From Modestobacter italicus (GTDB lineage: Bacteria; Actinomycetota; Actinomycetes; Mycobacteriales; Geodermatophilaceae), in the NCBI RefSeq assembly GCF_000306785.1, contig NC_017955.1, positions 2,666,001-2,730,000 of the forward strand: a stretch of 64,000 bases of DNA. The letters run 5' to 3'. Both the position numbers and the translations under genes were made by a program. This document shows, piece by piece, positions 24,949 to 32,606 of the stretch (position 1 is the stretch's first letter; each line of letters starts with the position of its first letter). A model generated the notes under the pieces. The model saw only the letters and a list, made by a program, of their open reading frames with translations, did not search any database and was not told the origin of the DNA.

Positions 24949-25704
24949 GTGCCCCGGACCCCGACAGGCGAGTCGGTGCTGGCCCGCGCCGTGCGGGTGC
25001 TGGCCGCCTTCACCGCCGACTCACCGACCCTGTCCGTCGGCGAGGTGGCCCGGCGCAGCGGCCTGCACGTGGCCACCGCGTCCCGGCTGGTCGCCGAGCT
25101 GGTCGCGCACGGCCTGCTCGAGCGGGGCCCGGACCGCCAGGTGCGGGTCGGCGTCCGGCTCTGGGAGCTCGGGGCGCGCGCCTCCCCCACGGTGTCCCTG
25201 CGCGACGCGGCGATGCCGTTCCTGGAGGACGTGCACGCGGTGGTGGGTCACCACGTGCAGCTCGGCGTGCTGGACGGCGAGGACGTCCTGTTCCTGGAAC
25301 GGCTCAGCGCCCGGGACGCGGTGGTCAACTACTCCCGGATCGCCGGCCGGCTGGCGCTGCCGACGTCGTCGTCCGGGCTGGTCCTGCTGGCGTACGCCCC
25401 GCCCGAGCTGCAGCAGCGCGTGCTGGCCCGGCCGCTGCACCCGGTCACCCCGGCCGGGTTCGGCAGCGCGGCCCAGCTGCGGACGGCGCTGGCCGAGGTC
25501 CGGCGCACCTCCGCGGCCGTGCTCGCCGGCCATCAGCACCCGGACGCGACCGGGGTGGCGGTGCCGGTGCGCGACGGGCGGGGCGAGGTGGTCGCCGCGC
25601 TGTCGGTGATCGTGCCCAACGACGGGCGCGGCGGGAGCCTGGTCCCGCTGCTGTCGGCCACCGCGCGCGGGATCACCCGCTCGCTGCACGCCCCGGCGGG
25701 GTGA
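24949..25704 (+). CDS. IclR-family transcriptional regulator
   Basis: A 251-residue regulator with an N-terminal winged helix-turn-helix (LSVGEVARRSGLHVATASRLVAEL, about 28-51) and the C-terminal IclR effector domain (GRLALPTSSSGLVLLAYAP, then HPDATGVAVPVRDGRGEVVAALSV). IclR proteins usually respond to small carboxylates or aromatics. It is divergent from the reductase-P450 pair and so probably controls it. The intergenic region has a short dyad, TCTC...GAGA (24913-24927), that could be its operator. The GTG start at 24949 was chosen because it lies just before the conserved helical start (MPRTPTGESVLARAVRVL). The ribosome site is weak, so leaderless or alternative initiation is possible. Confidence 0.82.
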   Translation: MPRTPTGESVLARAVRVLAAFTADSPTLSVGEVARRSGLHVATASRLVAELVAHGLLERGPDRQVRVGVRLWELGARASPTVSLRDAAMPFLEDVHAVVGHHVQLGVLDGEDVLFLERLSARDAVVNYSRIAGRLALPTSSSGLVLLAYAPPELQQRVLARPLHPVTPAGFGSAAQLRTALAEVRRTSAAVLAGHQHPDATGVAVPVRDGRGEVVAALSVIVPNDGRGGSLVPLLSATARGITRSLHAPAG

Positions 25705-25713
25705 CGCCCGGGG

Positions 25714-25929
25714 TCAGGGCTGCCCGACCGCCCGGTCCGGGAGGCCGCCGAGCGTCGCGGCCGGCGTCAGCATGGTCACGCCCTGCGCGCAGCCGAGCAC
25801 CGACAGGCCGAGGACCAGCCGGGCCAGCACGCCGCGGCGGCGACCGCAGAGGGTGCCCGTCGCCGGGTCGATGGCGAACTCGGCGCGCAGCGGCGCCACG
25901 ATCTCCAGGAACGTCGCGGACTCGCTCAT
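25714..25929 (-). CDS. small hypothetical protein, 71 residues
   Basis: A 71-residue frame starting at ATG 25929, with GGAGG 5-9 bases upstream, beginning MSESATFLEIVAPLRAEF. It has a short polar N-terminal half, a basic patch GRRRG, then a hydrophobic segment VLARLVLGLSVLGCAQGVTML (about 30-50) that could insert in the membrane. Function unknown. It converges with the IclR gene (10-base gap) and lies downstream of the TetR gene on the same strand. A longer frame extending to 26037 lacks a ribosome site and starts with unlikely composition. Confidence 0.55.
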   Translation of the reverse strand: MSESATFLEIVAPLRAEFAIDPATGTLCGRRRGVLARLVLGLSVLGCAQGVTMLTPAATLGGLPDRAVGQP

Positions 25930-26043
25930 GGCGTCCTCCGGCTCAGGACGGCAGGTCACCGTTGACCCGCACCCTGCGAGCAGTGTGCGGCCGAGGGGGC
26001 CGGAGGGGAAACAACTGGTGCTGACGATCGGCATCACCGGGGT

Positions 26044-26706
26044 CTATGGGCACTCGGCCAGCAGGTAGCGGACCGCGGTCTCCCCCAGGTCGGCGGCGAA
26101 CACCTCGTCGCTGGTCTCAGCCGACGCGGCGAAGCCCGGCCCGTAGGCCACCCGGATCACCGCGGCGGCGAAGACCGTGCCGAAGCAGGCCCGCACCGCG
26201 GCCGGCGGGTCGGGGTGGGTGATCGCCCCCGCCGCGCGCAGCACCACCGCCCCGAACTGGTCGCCCAGCAGCCGGCCGTAGCCCGAGCCGCGCCGGCGCA
26301 CCTCGGGGTGCGCCGCCGACACCAGGACGACGGCGCGCAGGAACCGCTCGTGGCGCAGGAAGACCCGCACCACCTCGGCGACCGCCGCGCGGACCAGCTC
26401 GGCCGGGGCCAGGCCGTCCCACCGGGCGGGGTCGGCCAGCACCGCCTGGTCGGCCAGCAGCCGCGCGATGCCGTGCTCGTAGACCGCCAGGAAGAGGGCG
26501 TCCTTGCTGGTGGTGCGGGCGTAGATGGCCGGGGGTGCGACGCCGGCCCGCGCGCAGACGGCGGCGATGGTGAAGGCCTCGGAGCCGCCGTCCTCGAGGA
26601 TCGCCACCCCCGCGTCGAGCACCCGGCTCCACGCCTCGCGGCTGCGGCGCTGCTGCGGCGGGCGGACCTCCAGGTCCGCGGGCGGCGTCGGCTCCAGCTC
26701 GGCCAT
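26044..26706 (-). CDS. TetR-family repressor
   Basis: A 220-residue regulator. The HTH is FTIAAVCARAGVAPPAIYARTTSKDALFLAVYEHG (about 42-76), with the conserved Tyr of the recognition helix, and the all-helical C-terminal ligand domain matches TetR in length. The start is ATG 26706. It is divergent from an FAD monooxygenase, and a perfect 22-bp palindrome in the gap (26782-26803) is the likely operator, so it should repress both genes and be released by the monooxygenase substrate. A multi-aromatic ligand is plausible from the neighbour but is not shown by the sequence. Confidence 0.85.
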   Translation of the reverse strand: MAELEPTPPADLEVRPPQQRRSREAWSRVLDAGVAILEDGGSEAFTIAAVCARAGVAPPAIYARTTSKDALFLAVYEHGIARLLADQAVLADPARWDGLAPAELVRAAVAEVVRVFLRHERFLRAVVLVSAAHPEVRRRGSGYGRLLGDQFGAVVLRAAGAITHPDPPAAVRACFGTVFAAAVIRVAYGPGFAASAETSDEVFAADLGETAVRYLLAECP

Positions 26707-26745
26707 GCCGCCATCCTCCCCGGTCCTCCCGGCACGGCGCCGTCC

Positions 26746-26803
26746 TTGACGGGCCGGTGACGCGCGCTACAGTCTCGGCTCAACAGTAGCGCACGCTACT
26801 GTT
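26746..26803 (+). promoter_or_regulatory. promoter and TetR operator for the FAD monooxygenase
   Basis: A -35 TTGACG (26746-26751), a 16-bp spacer and -10 TACAGT (26768-26773) precede a perfect palindrome, AACAGTAGCG (26782-26791), CA, CGCTACTGTT (26794-26803). The palindrome sits at the expected transcription start, where a bound repressor would block RNA polymerase. The upstream half CGCGCTACAGT resembles one arm and overlaps the -10 box, hinting at a second weaker site. Confidence 0.75.
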
Positions 26804-26827
26804 TGTCCCGTCGTCGTGAGGTGCCCG

Positions 26828-28039
26828 ATGTCCCCCACCCCCTCCCCCTCCGGACCGCGCGGCCGGGTCGCCGTGCTCGGCGCGGGCCCGGCCGGCATGG
26901 CCGCGGCGCTCGGCGCGCTGCAGGCCGGCCACGACGTGGTGGTCTACGAGCGCTACCGCGAGGCCCGGCCGGCCGGGAACATCCTCAACCTCTGGCCACC
27001 GCCGCTGAAGGCGCTGCGCTCGCTGGGCGTGGACACCGACGACCTCGGCGCCCCCACCGACTCGGAGTTCCGCAACGTGCACGGCCGGGTCCGCGTCCGG
27101 GTCAAGCTGGACGAGGACGTGAAGCGCGAGTACGGCGGCGGGTTCATCGGGCTGCTACGCCCGGAGCTCTACGAGCGGATGCTCGCCGCGCTGCCCGCGG
27201 GCGTGATCCGCTTCGGCTCCCAGGTCGAGCGGATCACCCACGACGACCGGGCCGTCACGCTGCACTTCGCCGACGGCAGCACCGCCGAGCACGACCTGCT
27301 GGTGGGCGCCGACGGCATCGACTCCCTGGTCCGCCGCACGCTGTGGGGGGACGCACCCAAGCGGGAGCACCGGCTGCACATCTTCGGCGGGTTCACCTTC
27401 GCCGAGGTGCCCGGCACGACCCCGAACACCTGCCTGCTCAGCCACAGCCGGACCACCCAGGGCAGCTGGACGTCGATCCGGAACAAGGGGCGCGACGGCC
27501 ACCAGTGGTGGGTGCTCACCGCCACCGACCCCGACGCCCCGGCCCCGGCCGACCTCAAGGCCGCGGCCGCCGCGCTGGCCGCGGAGTTCCCCGCCCCGCT
27601 CCCGGGCCTCGTCGCCGCCACCGACCCGGGCAGCGTGCAGCGCTGGGTGCTGCGCGACCGCCCGGCGCTGCGGCAGTGGTCGAAGGGCCGGGCCACCCTG
27701 GTCGGCGACGCCGCGCACCCGACCTCGCCCTACGCCGCCTACGGCGCGGGCATGTCGATCGAGGACGGGTACTTCCTCGGCCGGGCGCTGCGCGGGGTGG
27801 ACCTCACCGACCCCGCCGCCCTCGCCCGGGCCCTGCAGACCTACGAGGACCCGCGCAAGCCGCACACCGCCCGGCAGGTGCAGCAGGCATACCTGCTTGG
27901 GAAGGTCTTCCACCACGCGCCCGCCCCGCTGCGCCCGGTCCGGGACTTCCTGTTCGACCACACGCCGTTCCTGCAGAAGGTCGCCGGCGACTCCAACCCC
28001 CGCGAGATCAGCCGGCAGCTGGCCCTGATGGTCGACTGA
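26828..28039 (+). CDS. FAD-dependent aromatic monooxygenase (PHBH/salicylate hydroxylase class)
   Basis: A 403-residue class A flavoprotein monooxygenase. The Rossmann motif GAGPAGMAAALGA is near residues 20-32 and is followed by the acidic YER. DLLVGADGIDSLVRR (DG motif) and VGDAAHPTSPYAAYGAGMSIED (GD motif) bind FAD and NAD(P)H. It should hydroxylate or otherwise oxygenate a phenolic or aromatic acid using NAD(P)H and O2. ATG 26828 is preferred over GTG 26816 because GAGGTG lies 7 bases before it. The TetR gene is divergent and the operator sits in the promoter. The P450 fusion follows 230 bases downstream. The actual substrate is unknown. Confidence 0.85.
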   Translation: MSPTPSPSGPRGRVAVLGAGPAGMAAALGALQAGHDVVVYERYREARPAGNILNLWPPPLKALRSLGVDTDDLGAPTDSEFRNVHGRVRVRVKLDEDVKREYGGGFIGLLRPELYERMLAALPAGVIRFGSQVERITHDDRAVTLHFADGSTAEHDLLVGADGIDSLVRRTLWGDAPKREHRLHIFGGFTFAEVPGTTPNTCLLSHSRTTQGSWTSIRNKGRDGHQWWVLTATDPDAPAPADLKAAAAALAAEFPAPLPGLVAATDPGSVQRWVLRDRPALRQWSKGRATLVGDAAHPTSPYAAYGAGMSIEDGYFLGRALRGVDLTDPAALARALQTYEDPRKPHTARQVQQAYLLGKVFHHAPAPLRPVRDFLFDHTPFLQKVAGDSNPREISRQLALMVD

Positions 28040-28064
28040 CCGGCGGCAGGCCCCGTCACGAAGA

Positions 28065-28084
28065 ACCAGAGTCATGGTTCTGGT
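28065..28084 (+). promoter_or_regulatory. weak copy of the island operator (candidate)
   Basis: ACCAGAG-N6-TTCTGGT matches the ATCAGAA-N6-TTCTGAT consensus at 11 of 14 arm positions, with the same 20-bp geometry. It lies between the FAD monooxygenase stop and the P450-reductase fusion gene. I see no clear promoter overlapping it, so it may be chance or an activator site. Confidence 0.35.
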
Positions 28085-28268
28085 CCGGCGCCGCGCTCGA
28101 CGGTAGGCTGCGGCTACTTCAGGTGGGGTGAGGACGCTCGGCGACCAGGCCGGGGCGGATAATCCCCCTCGGTGCGACCAGCGCACCGGGCGAGCAGACG
28201 GACACCCGTGTGTCCCGCCTGTGCGCTACCTGCCGGCGGGGCACTGACATCCCCGAGCCGGAGGACCC

Positions 28269-30464
28269 ATGTCGCCCCAGGGCACCTGCCCCTTCACCTC
28301 CCCGCGTTCCCTCTTCGGAGACCTCGCCACCGCCCGGGCCACCGACGGCCTGCCCTACGCCGAGCCGTTCGGTGCCCGGGTGGTCAGCCGCTACGACGAG
28401 ATCGTCCAGGCGCTGCACGACCCGGACACCTTCTCCTCCTCCGCGACGGTGCCGGAGATGCCGTCCCCGTTCCGGGAGATGTTCGCCGGCCGGGTGCCGT
28501 CCCGAGGCACGCTGCTCGGCCTGGACGACCCGGACCACGACCGGCTGCGGGCCGCGGTCAACACCTTCTTCATGCCCCGCCGGCTCGCCCGGTACGAGCC
28601 GTGGATCCGGGAGCAGGCGCACCGGCTGATCGACGGCTTCGTCGAGCAGGGGTCCACCGACCTCAAGGCCTCCTTCGGCCTCCCGCTGCCGCTGCGGGTG
28701 ATCGCCCACGTGGTCGGCCTGGACGCCGACCGCGCCGAGTGGATCGGCGCGGCGCTCGGCTTCTTCCTCGGCCCCGCCGATCCCCACCCGGGCACGCCGG
28801 AGGAGAAGGCGCAGCGGCTGCTGGACCTGCACGACCACGTGCTGGAGGTGATGGCCGAGCGCAAGGAGGACCGCCGCGACGACCTGATCAGCCACGTGTG
28901 GGACGTGCGCGACTCCGGCGCCGTCGAGATGACCGACTTCGAGATGCTGTCGCTGTTCCCCGGCCTGATGCTGGCCGGGCACGAGACGACGTCGAACCTG
29001 ATCTGCACCGGCCTGTCGCACCTGCTCGCCGACCCGGCGCGGTACGCGGCGGCGCAGCGCGACGACACCAGCCGTGCCGCGGCGCTGGAGGAGCTGTTCC
29101 GCTACGAGTCGGCGATCACCGGCATGAAGCGCCTGGTCACCCGGGACACCCAGCTCGGCGGGGTGCGGCTGCAGGCGGGTGAGGAGGTGTTCCTCGCCTA
29201 CGCCTCCGGGTCCCGGGACCCCAGCCGGTTCTCCTCCCCCGACGCCCTCGACCTGGACCGCTCCTGGGCCGTGCCGCACCTGGGCTTCAGCCAGGGCGTG
29301 CACGCGTGCCTGGGTGCGCCGCTGGCCCGGCTGCTGCTGCGGATCGAGCTCGACGTGCTGCACGAGCGGCTGCCGGACCTGCGGTTGGCGGTGCCGTACG
29401 AGGAGCTGCAGTACCTGCCGGTCTCCGCCGGGCGCGGGATGGTGGCGCTGCCGCTGTCGTGGACCCCGCTGCCGGTTCCCGAGCGGCAACCGACCGGGAC
29501 CGTCGCTGCCCCCGCGCCCGCCGCGGCCCTGCCGGTGACGGTGGCCGCCCGCCGGACGCTGACCGCGGACGTCGTCGAGCTGACCCTCACCGCGGACGGG
29601 CCCGGGGCGCTGCCGGACTGGGAGCCGGGCGCGCACATCGACCTGGAGCTGCCGGACGGCGCGCTGCGGCAGTACTCGCTGTGCGGCCGGCCCGGCACCG
29701 GCGAGCTCCGGATCGCCGTGCTGCGCGAGGAGACCGGCCGCGGCGGGTCCGCGGCGGTCCACGACCAGGTGCGGGCCGGCGACCGGCTGCGCATCCGCGG
29801 CCCCCGCAACCACTTCCGGCTCCGCCCGGCGGCGTCCCTGGTCCTCGTCGCCGGGGGCATCGGGATCACCCCGCTGCTGCCGATGATCGAGGAGGCCGAG
29901 CACCGCGGGACCGACTGGCAGCTGGTGTTCCTCGGCCGGGACCGGCAGCGCATGCCCTACGTCGACGAGCTGGTGGCGCGGCACCCCGACCGGGTCCAGG
30001 TGTGGCCGAGCCGCGAGCTCGGCCGGTTCGACCTGAACGGCCTGTGGTCCGGGCTCCCGGCGGAGGACGGCTACGTGTACGCCTGCGGCCCCGAGCAGCT
30101 GCTCACCGGGCTGGAGGACTCCGCCCGGGCCGCCGGACGGGAGGCGCAGCTGGTGCTGGAGCGGTTCGCTGCCCGGCCCACCTCCGCCGAGCCCAACCGC
30201 CCGTTCGAGGTGGCGCTCGCCCGCAGCGGCACGGTCGTGACCGTCGGCGAGGACGAGACCGTGCTGGACGCGGTCAACCGGGCCGGCGCCGCGGTGCTGT
30301 CCACCTGCCGCGAGGGCACCTGCGGCACCTGTGAGGTCCGTGTCCTCGACGGCGTCCCCGAGCACCGCGACTCCGTGCTGGGCCTGGAGGAGCGGCTGGC
30401 CGGTGAGACGATCATGACCTGCGTGTCCCGCTGCCGCGGGCAGCGGCTGGTCCTCGACCTGTGA
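28269..30464 (+). CDS. self-sufficient cytochrome P450 fused to PDR-type FMN/[2Fe-2S] reductase
   Basis: A 731-residue protein. The P450 half (1-395) has the I-helix AGHETTSN (236-243), ExxR in LEELFRYESA (273-282), and heme Cys347 in FSQGVHACLG. A Pro/Ala linker (396-420) leads to a phthalate-dioxygenase-reductase half: RQYSLCG (467-473), GGIGITPLLPM (529-539) and the ferredoxin cysteines C680, C685, C688 and C718. The layout equals CYP116B (P450RhF) self-sufficient enzymes, which hydroxylate or O-dealkylate small aromatics. Membership of CYP116B itself is not certain from the heme half. The start is ATG 28269 with GGAGGA just upstream. GATAAT at 28157-28162 is a possible -10. Convergent with the galactokinase-like gene. 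Confidence 0.88.
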   Translation: MSPQGTCPFTSPRSLFGDLATARATDGLPYAEPFGARVVSRYDEIVQALHDPDTFSSSATVPEMPSPFREMFAGRVPSRGTLLGLDDPDHDRLRAAVNTFFMPRRLARYEPWIREQAHRLIDGFVEQGSTDLKASFGLPLPLRVIAHVVGLDADRAEWIGAALGFFLGPADPHPGTPEEKAQRLLDLHDHVLEVMAERKEDRRDDLISHVWDVRDSGAVEMTDFEMLSLFPGLMLAGHETTSNLICTGLSHLLADPARYAAAQRDDTSRAAALEELFRYESAITGMKRLVTRDTQLGGVRLQAGEEVFLAYASGSRDPSRFSSPDALDLDRSWAVPHLGFSQGVHACLGAPLARLLLRIELDVLHERLPDLRLAVPYEELQYLPVSAGRGMVALPLSWTPLPVPERQPTGTVAAPAPAAALPVTVAARRTLTADVVELTLTADGPGALPDWEPGAHIDLELPDGALRQYSLCGRPGTGELRIAVLREETGRGGSAAVHDQVRAGDRLRIRGPRNHFRLRPAASLVLVAGGIGITPLLPMIEEAEHRGTDWQLVFLGRDRQRMPYVDELVARHPDRVQVWPSRELGRFDLNGLWSGLPAEDGYVYACGPEQLLTGLEDSARAAGREAQLVLERFAARPTSAEPNRPFEVALARSGTVVTVGEDETVLDAVNRAGAAVLSTCREGTCGTCEVRVLDGVPEHRDSVLGLEERLAGETIMTCVSRCRGQRLVLDL

Positions 30465-30477
30465 GGCAGGAGGACGG

Positions 30478-30489
30478 GGTCAGCTGACC
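30478..30489. repeat. 12-bp perfect palindrome between convergent genes
   Basis: GGTCAGCTGACC lies midway between the convergent stops at 30464 and 30512. It is too short for a strong terminator and has no T-tract. It marks the left border of the minus-strand catabolic island. Confidence 0.3.
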
Positions 30490-30511
30490 ACCCGCGCGCG
30501 GCCGGTGGCGG

Positions 30512-31531
30512 TCAGGCGGGGTGCTGGCGGGGGGCCGGGAACCCGGCCTCCGCAGCCGCCTCGCCGACCGCGGCGACGACCGCGCCCACTCGGGCGGTCG
30601 GCACCAGGACCAGCACCGCGCCGCCCAGCCCGGCGCCGGCCATCCGCGCCCCGACGGCACCGGTGGCGCACGCCGCCTCGACGGTGCGGTCCAGCTGCCG
30701 GGTGGTCGTGCGCAGGTCCTGGCTGAGCGAGTGGTGCGAGGCGGTCATCAGCTCGCCGAGCGCGGCCACGTCACCGGCGCCGAGCCGCCGGACCGCCGCG
30801 TCGAGCCGCGCGCGCTCGGTGACCAGGTGGCGGGCGTACCGGCCGACCACCTGATCCGTGGACCCGGCCAGCGTGGCCAGCTGCTCCGGGGTCGCCGTGG
30901 CCGGGGTGGTGCCCAGCGCCGCAGCGGCCCGGTCCAGCACCCGCCGCCGCGCCCGCAGGGCGCCGTCCGCGCCGAGGTGCCGGGCGCCGGTGTCCAGCAG
31001 CAGGAGGGACAGGTCCCAGGCGGCGAGGTCGAGGGCCACGTGCGTGACGACGCCCGGGGTCGACCCGAGCACCAGCGCCGTGCCCGGGCGCCCGAGCCGG
31101 GCGGTCAGCTCCCCCGCCGTCCAGGGCAGGGCGTCGGGCCGGCCGAGCTCGAGCAGCGCCCGGCGGACCGCGCAGCGCTCCGCGGCACGCGACCCCAGCC
31201 CCGCGCCCGCCGGGAAGTCCCGCTCGGTGAGCAGGTCGACCCGCCCGTTCCCCGTGGTGCGCACCGCTGCCAGGGCGTACCGGTCGACGGCGGCGCCCAG
31301 CACCGGCCCGAGGTCCCCGCCGAGCAGCGTCACCGCAGCCGGCACGGCAGTCACCACTGCCGGCTCGGCGCCGAAGCGGGCAGCGAACTCGGCGGCCAGC
31401 CGGCCGGCCCGCCGGTCCAGCGCGTCACCGGCGGTCCGCACGGTGGCGCCGCAGCCCCGGTCCGCCCGGGTCAGCGGTGCGGCGGGAGCCGGGTCGACGA
31501 GCGGCGGGGCGAGCAGCGGGCTGGCGGTCAT
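30512..31531 (-). CDS. degenerate galactokinase-like GHMP kinase
   Basis: A 339-residue member of the GHMP superfamily, closest to galactokinase. GAGLGSRAAER (about 112-122) stands where galactokinase has the ATP-binding PxGxGLSSSAA motif, and GARMAGAGLGGAVLVLVP (about 297-314) matches motif 3. The N-terminal sugar-binding GEHTDY signature is missing (VTLLGGDLG instead), so it may act on an unusual sugar or have lost activity. The start is ATG 31531 with GGAGG upstream. It is the last gene of the island and has its own promoter with a perfect copy of the shared operator. A role in phosphorylating a sugar released from glycosides is plausible but inferred. Confidence 0.7.
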   Translation of the reverse strand: MTASPLLAPPLVDPAPAAPLTRADRGCGATVRTAGDALDRRAGRLAAEFAARFGAEPAVVTAVPAAVTLLGGDLGPVLGAAVDRYALAAVRTTGNGRVDLLTERDFPAGAGLGSRAAERCAVRRALLELGRPDALPWTAGELTARLGRPGTALVLGSTPGVVTHVALDLAAWDLSLLLLDTGARHLGADGALRARRRVLDRAAAALGTTPATATPEQLATLAGSTDQVVGRYARHLVTERARLDAAVRRLGAGDVAALGELMTASHHSLSQDLRTTTRQLDRTVEAACATGAVGARMAGAGLGGAVLVLVPTARVGAVVAAVGEAAAEAGFPAPRQHPA

Positions 31532-31569
31532 CCGGCGGTGCCTCCAGAGGGAGCGGGCTTCCGCCCAGG

Positions 31570-31621
31570 ATCAGAATGGATATTCTGATTTGAGAGTAGC
31601 CGCCCTCGCCCCGCCGCTCAA
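31570..31621 (-). promoter_or_regulatory. promoter with shared operator, site A (GHMP kinase gene)
   Basis: On the minus strand, -35 TTGAGC (31621-31616), a 17-bp spacer and -10 TACTCT (31598-31593) are followed 3 bases later by the perfect repeat ATCAGAAT-GGAT-ATTCTGAT (31570-31589). The operator covers the predicted start site, as expected for repression. The promoter begins immediately after the stop of the preceding hydrolase gene. Confidence 0.7.
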
Positions 31622-31634
31622 GGGCTGCCGATGG

Positions 31635-32606
31635 TCAGTCCGCCAGCAGCCGGCGCAGCCAGACGAGCCGGGCGGCGCCGGCCTGCCGGGAGATGGCCGC
31701 GTCCGGCGCGACGCCGTCGTAACCGTGGAACCCGCCTGGCCAGACGTGCAGCTCCGCGTGACCGCCGGCCAGCCAGATGCGGGAGGCGTAGTCGACGACC
31801 TCGCTGCGGAAGGTCTCGGCCGAGCCCACGTCCAGGAAGGTCGGTGGCAGGCCCGACAGGTCGGTGGCCCGGGCCGGCGACGCGTACGGGGAGACGTCCG
31901 GGCCACCGCGTGCGTTGCCCAGGAGCGCGGTCCAGCCGAACTCGTTGCGGGCCCGGTCCCAGACGTCGACCCCGGCCATCTGCAGGACCGAGGGGCTGTC
32001 GTTGCGGTCGTCGAGCATGGGCGCCATGAGCAGCTCGCCCGCCGGCGACTGGCCACCCCGGTCGCGGAGCAGCAGGGCCAGCGCCGCAGCCAGCCCGGCC
32101 CCGGCGCTCTCGCCCGCGAGGACGATCCGCCGCGGGTCGACCCCGATCTGATCCGCGTTCTCGACCAGCCACGAGTACCCGGCGAGGCAGTCCTCGACCG
32201 GGCCGGGATGCGGGGTCTCCGGCGCGAGCCGGTAGTGCACGGCCACGACCACGACGTCCAGCTCCTCCGCCCAGTCCAGGTAGCGGGGCAGGGCCGTGCG
32301 CGCGTTGCCCATGATCATGCCGCCGCCGTGCACGCGGTAGATGGCCGGCCGCGAGGACGGGAGCGTGGCCGGGCGGCAGATGGTCAGGGCCAGGTCGGGG
32401 ACGCCGGCCGGGCCGGGCACGATCCGCCGCTCGACCCGGAACGCGCCGGAGGCGGCCAGCTGCTCCTCGGTCGGCGGCATGAACTGCGGCGGTGGCTGCC
32501 GGATGCTCGCGAGCGACTCGACGGCGAGCGTGGGGAAGGGCGGCAGGCCGGCCAGGACGGCGGCGCACTCCGGGTCGAATGGTGGCGGCGGCCCGGGGGC
32601 GGTCAC
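31635..32606 (-). CDS. alpha/beta hydrolase (HSL-type esterase)
   Basis: A 323-residue esterase of the hormone-sensitive-lipase group. The oxyanion motif is VHGGGMIMGN, the nucleophile Ser lies in LAGESAGAGLA, and the C-terminal Asp/His region includes DVGSAE and WPGGFHGYDGVA. It is cytoplasmic with no signal peptide. It would cleave acyl or aryl esters, for example acetylated or feruloylated sugars. The GTG start overlaps the stop of the GH43 gene (GTGA), so it is the last gene of that operon. It is more distant from the other two hydrolases of the island than they are from each other. Confidence 0.83.
   Translation of the reverse strand: MTAPGPPPPFDPECAAVLAGLPPFPTLAVESLASIRQPPPQFMPPTEEQLAASGAFRVERRIVPGPAGVPDLALTICRPATLPSSRPAIYRVHGGGMIMGNARTALPRYLDWAEELDVVVVAVHYRLAPETPHPGPVEDCLAGYSWLVENADQIGVDPRRIVLAGESAGAGLAAALALLLRDRGGQSPAGELLMAPMLDDRNDSPSVLQMAGVDVWDRARNEFGWTALLGNARGGPDVSPYASPARATDLSGLPPTFLDVGSAETFRSEVVDYASRIWLAGGHAELHVWPGGFHGYDGVAPDAAISRQAGAARLVWLRRLLAD

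Noticed and set aside
28172..29182. GTG-started frame with cysteines (VCPACALP) upstream of the P450 fusion, near a GATAAT box
   Set aside because: It resembles a leader peptide at first sight, but it runs on for 336 codons as a shadow of the P450 gene and lacks the RRHVDL motif and a nearby stop.
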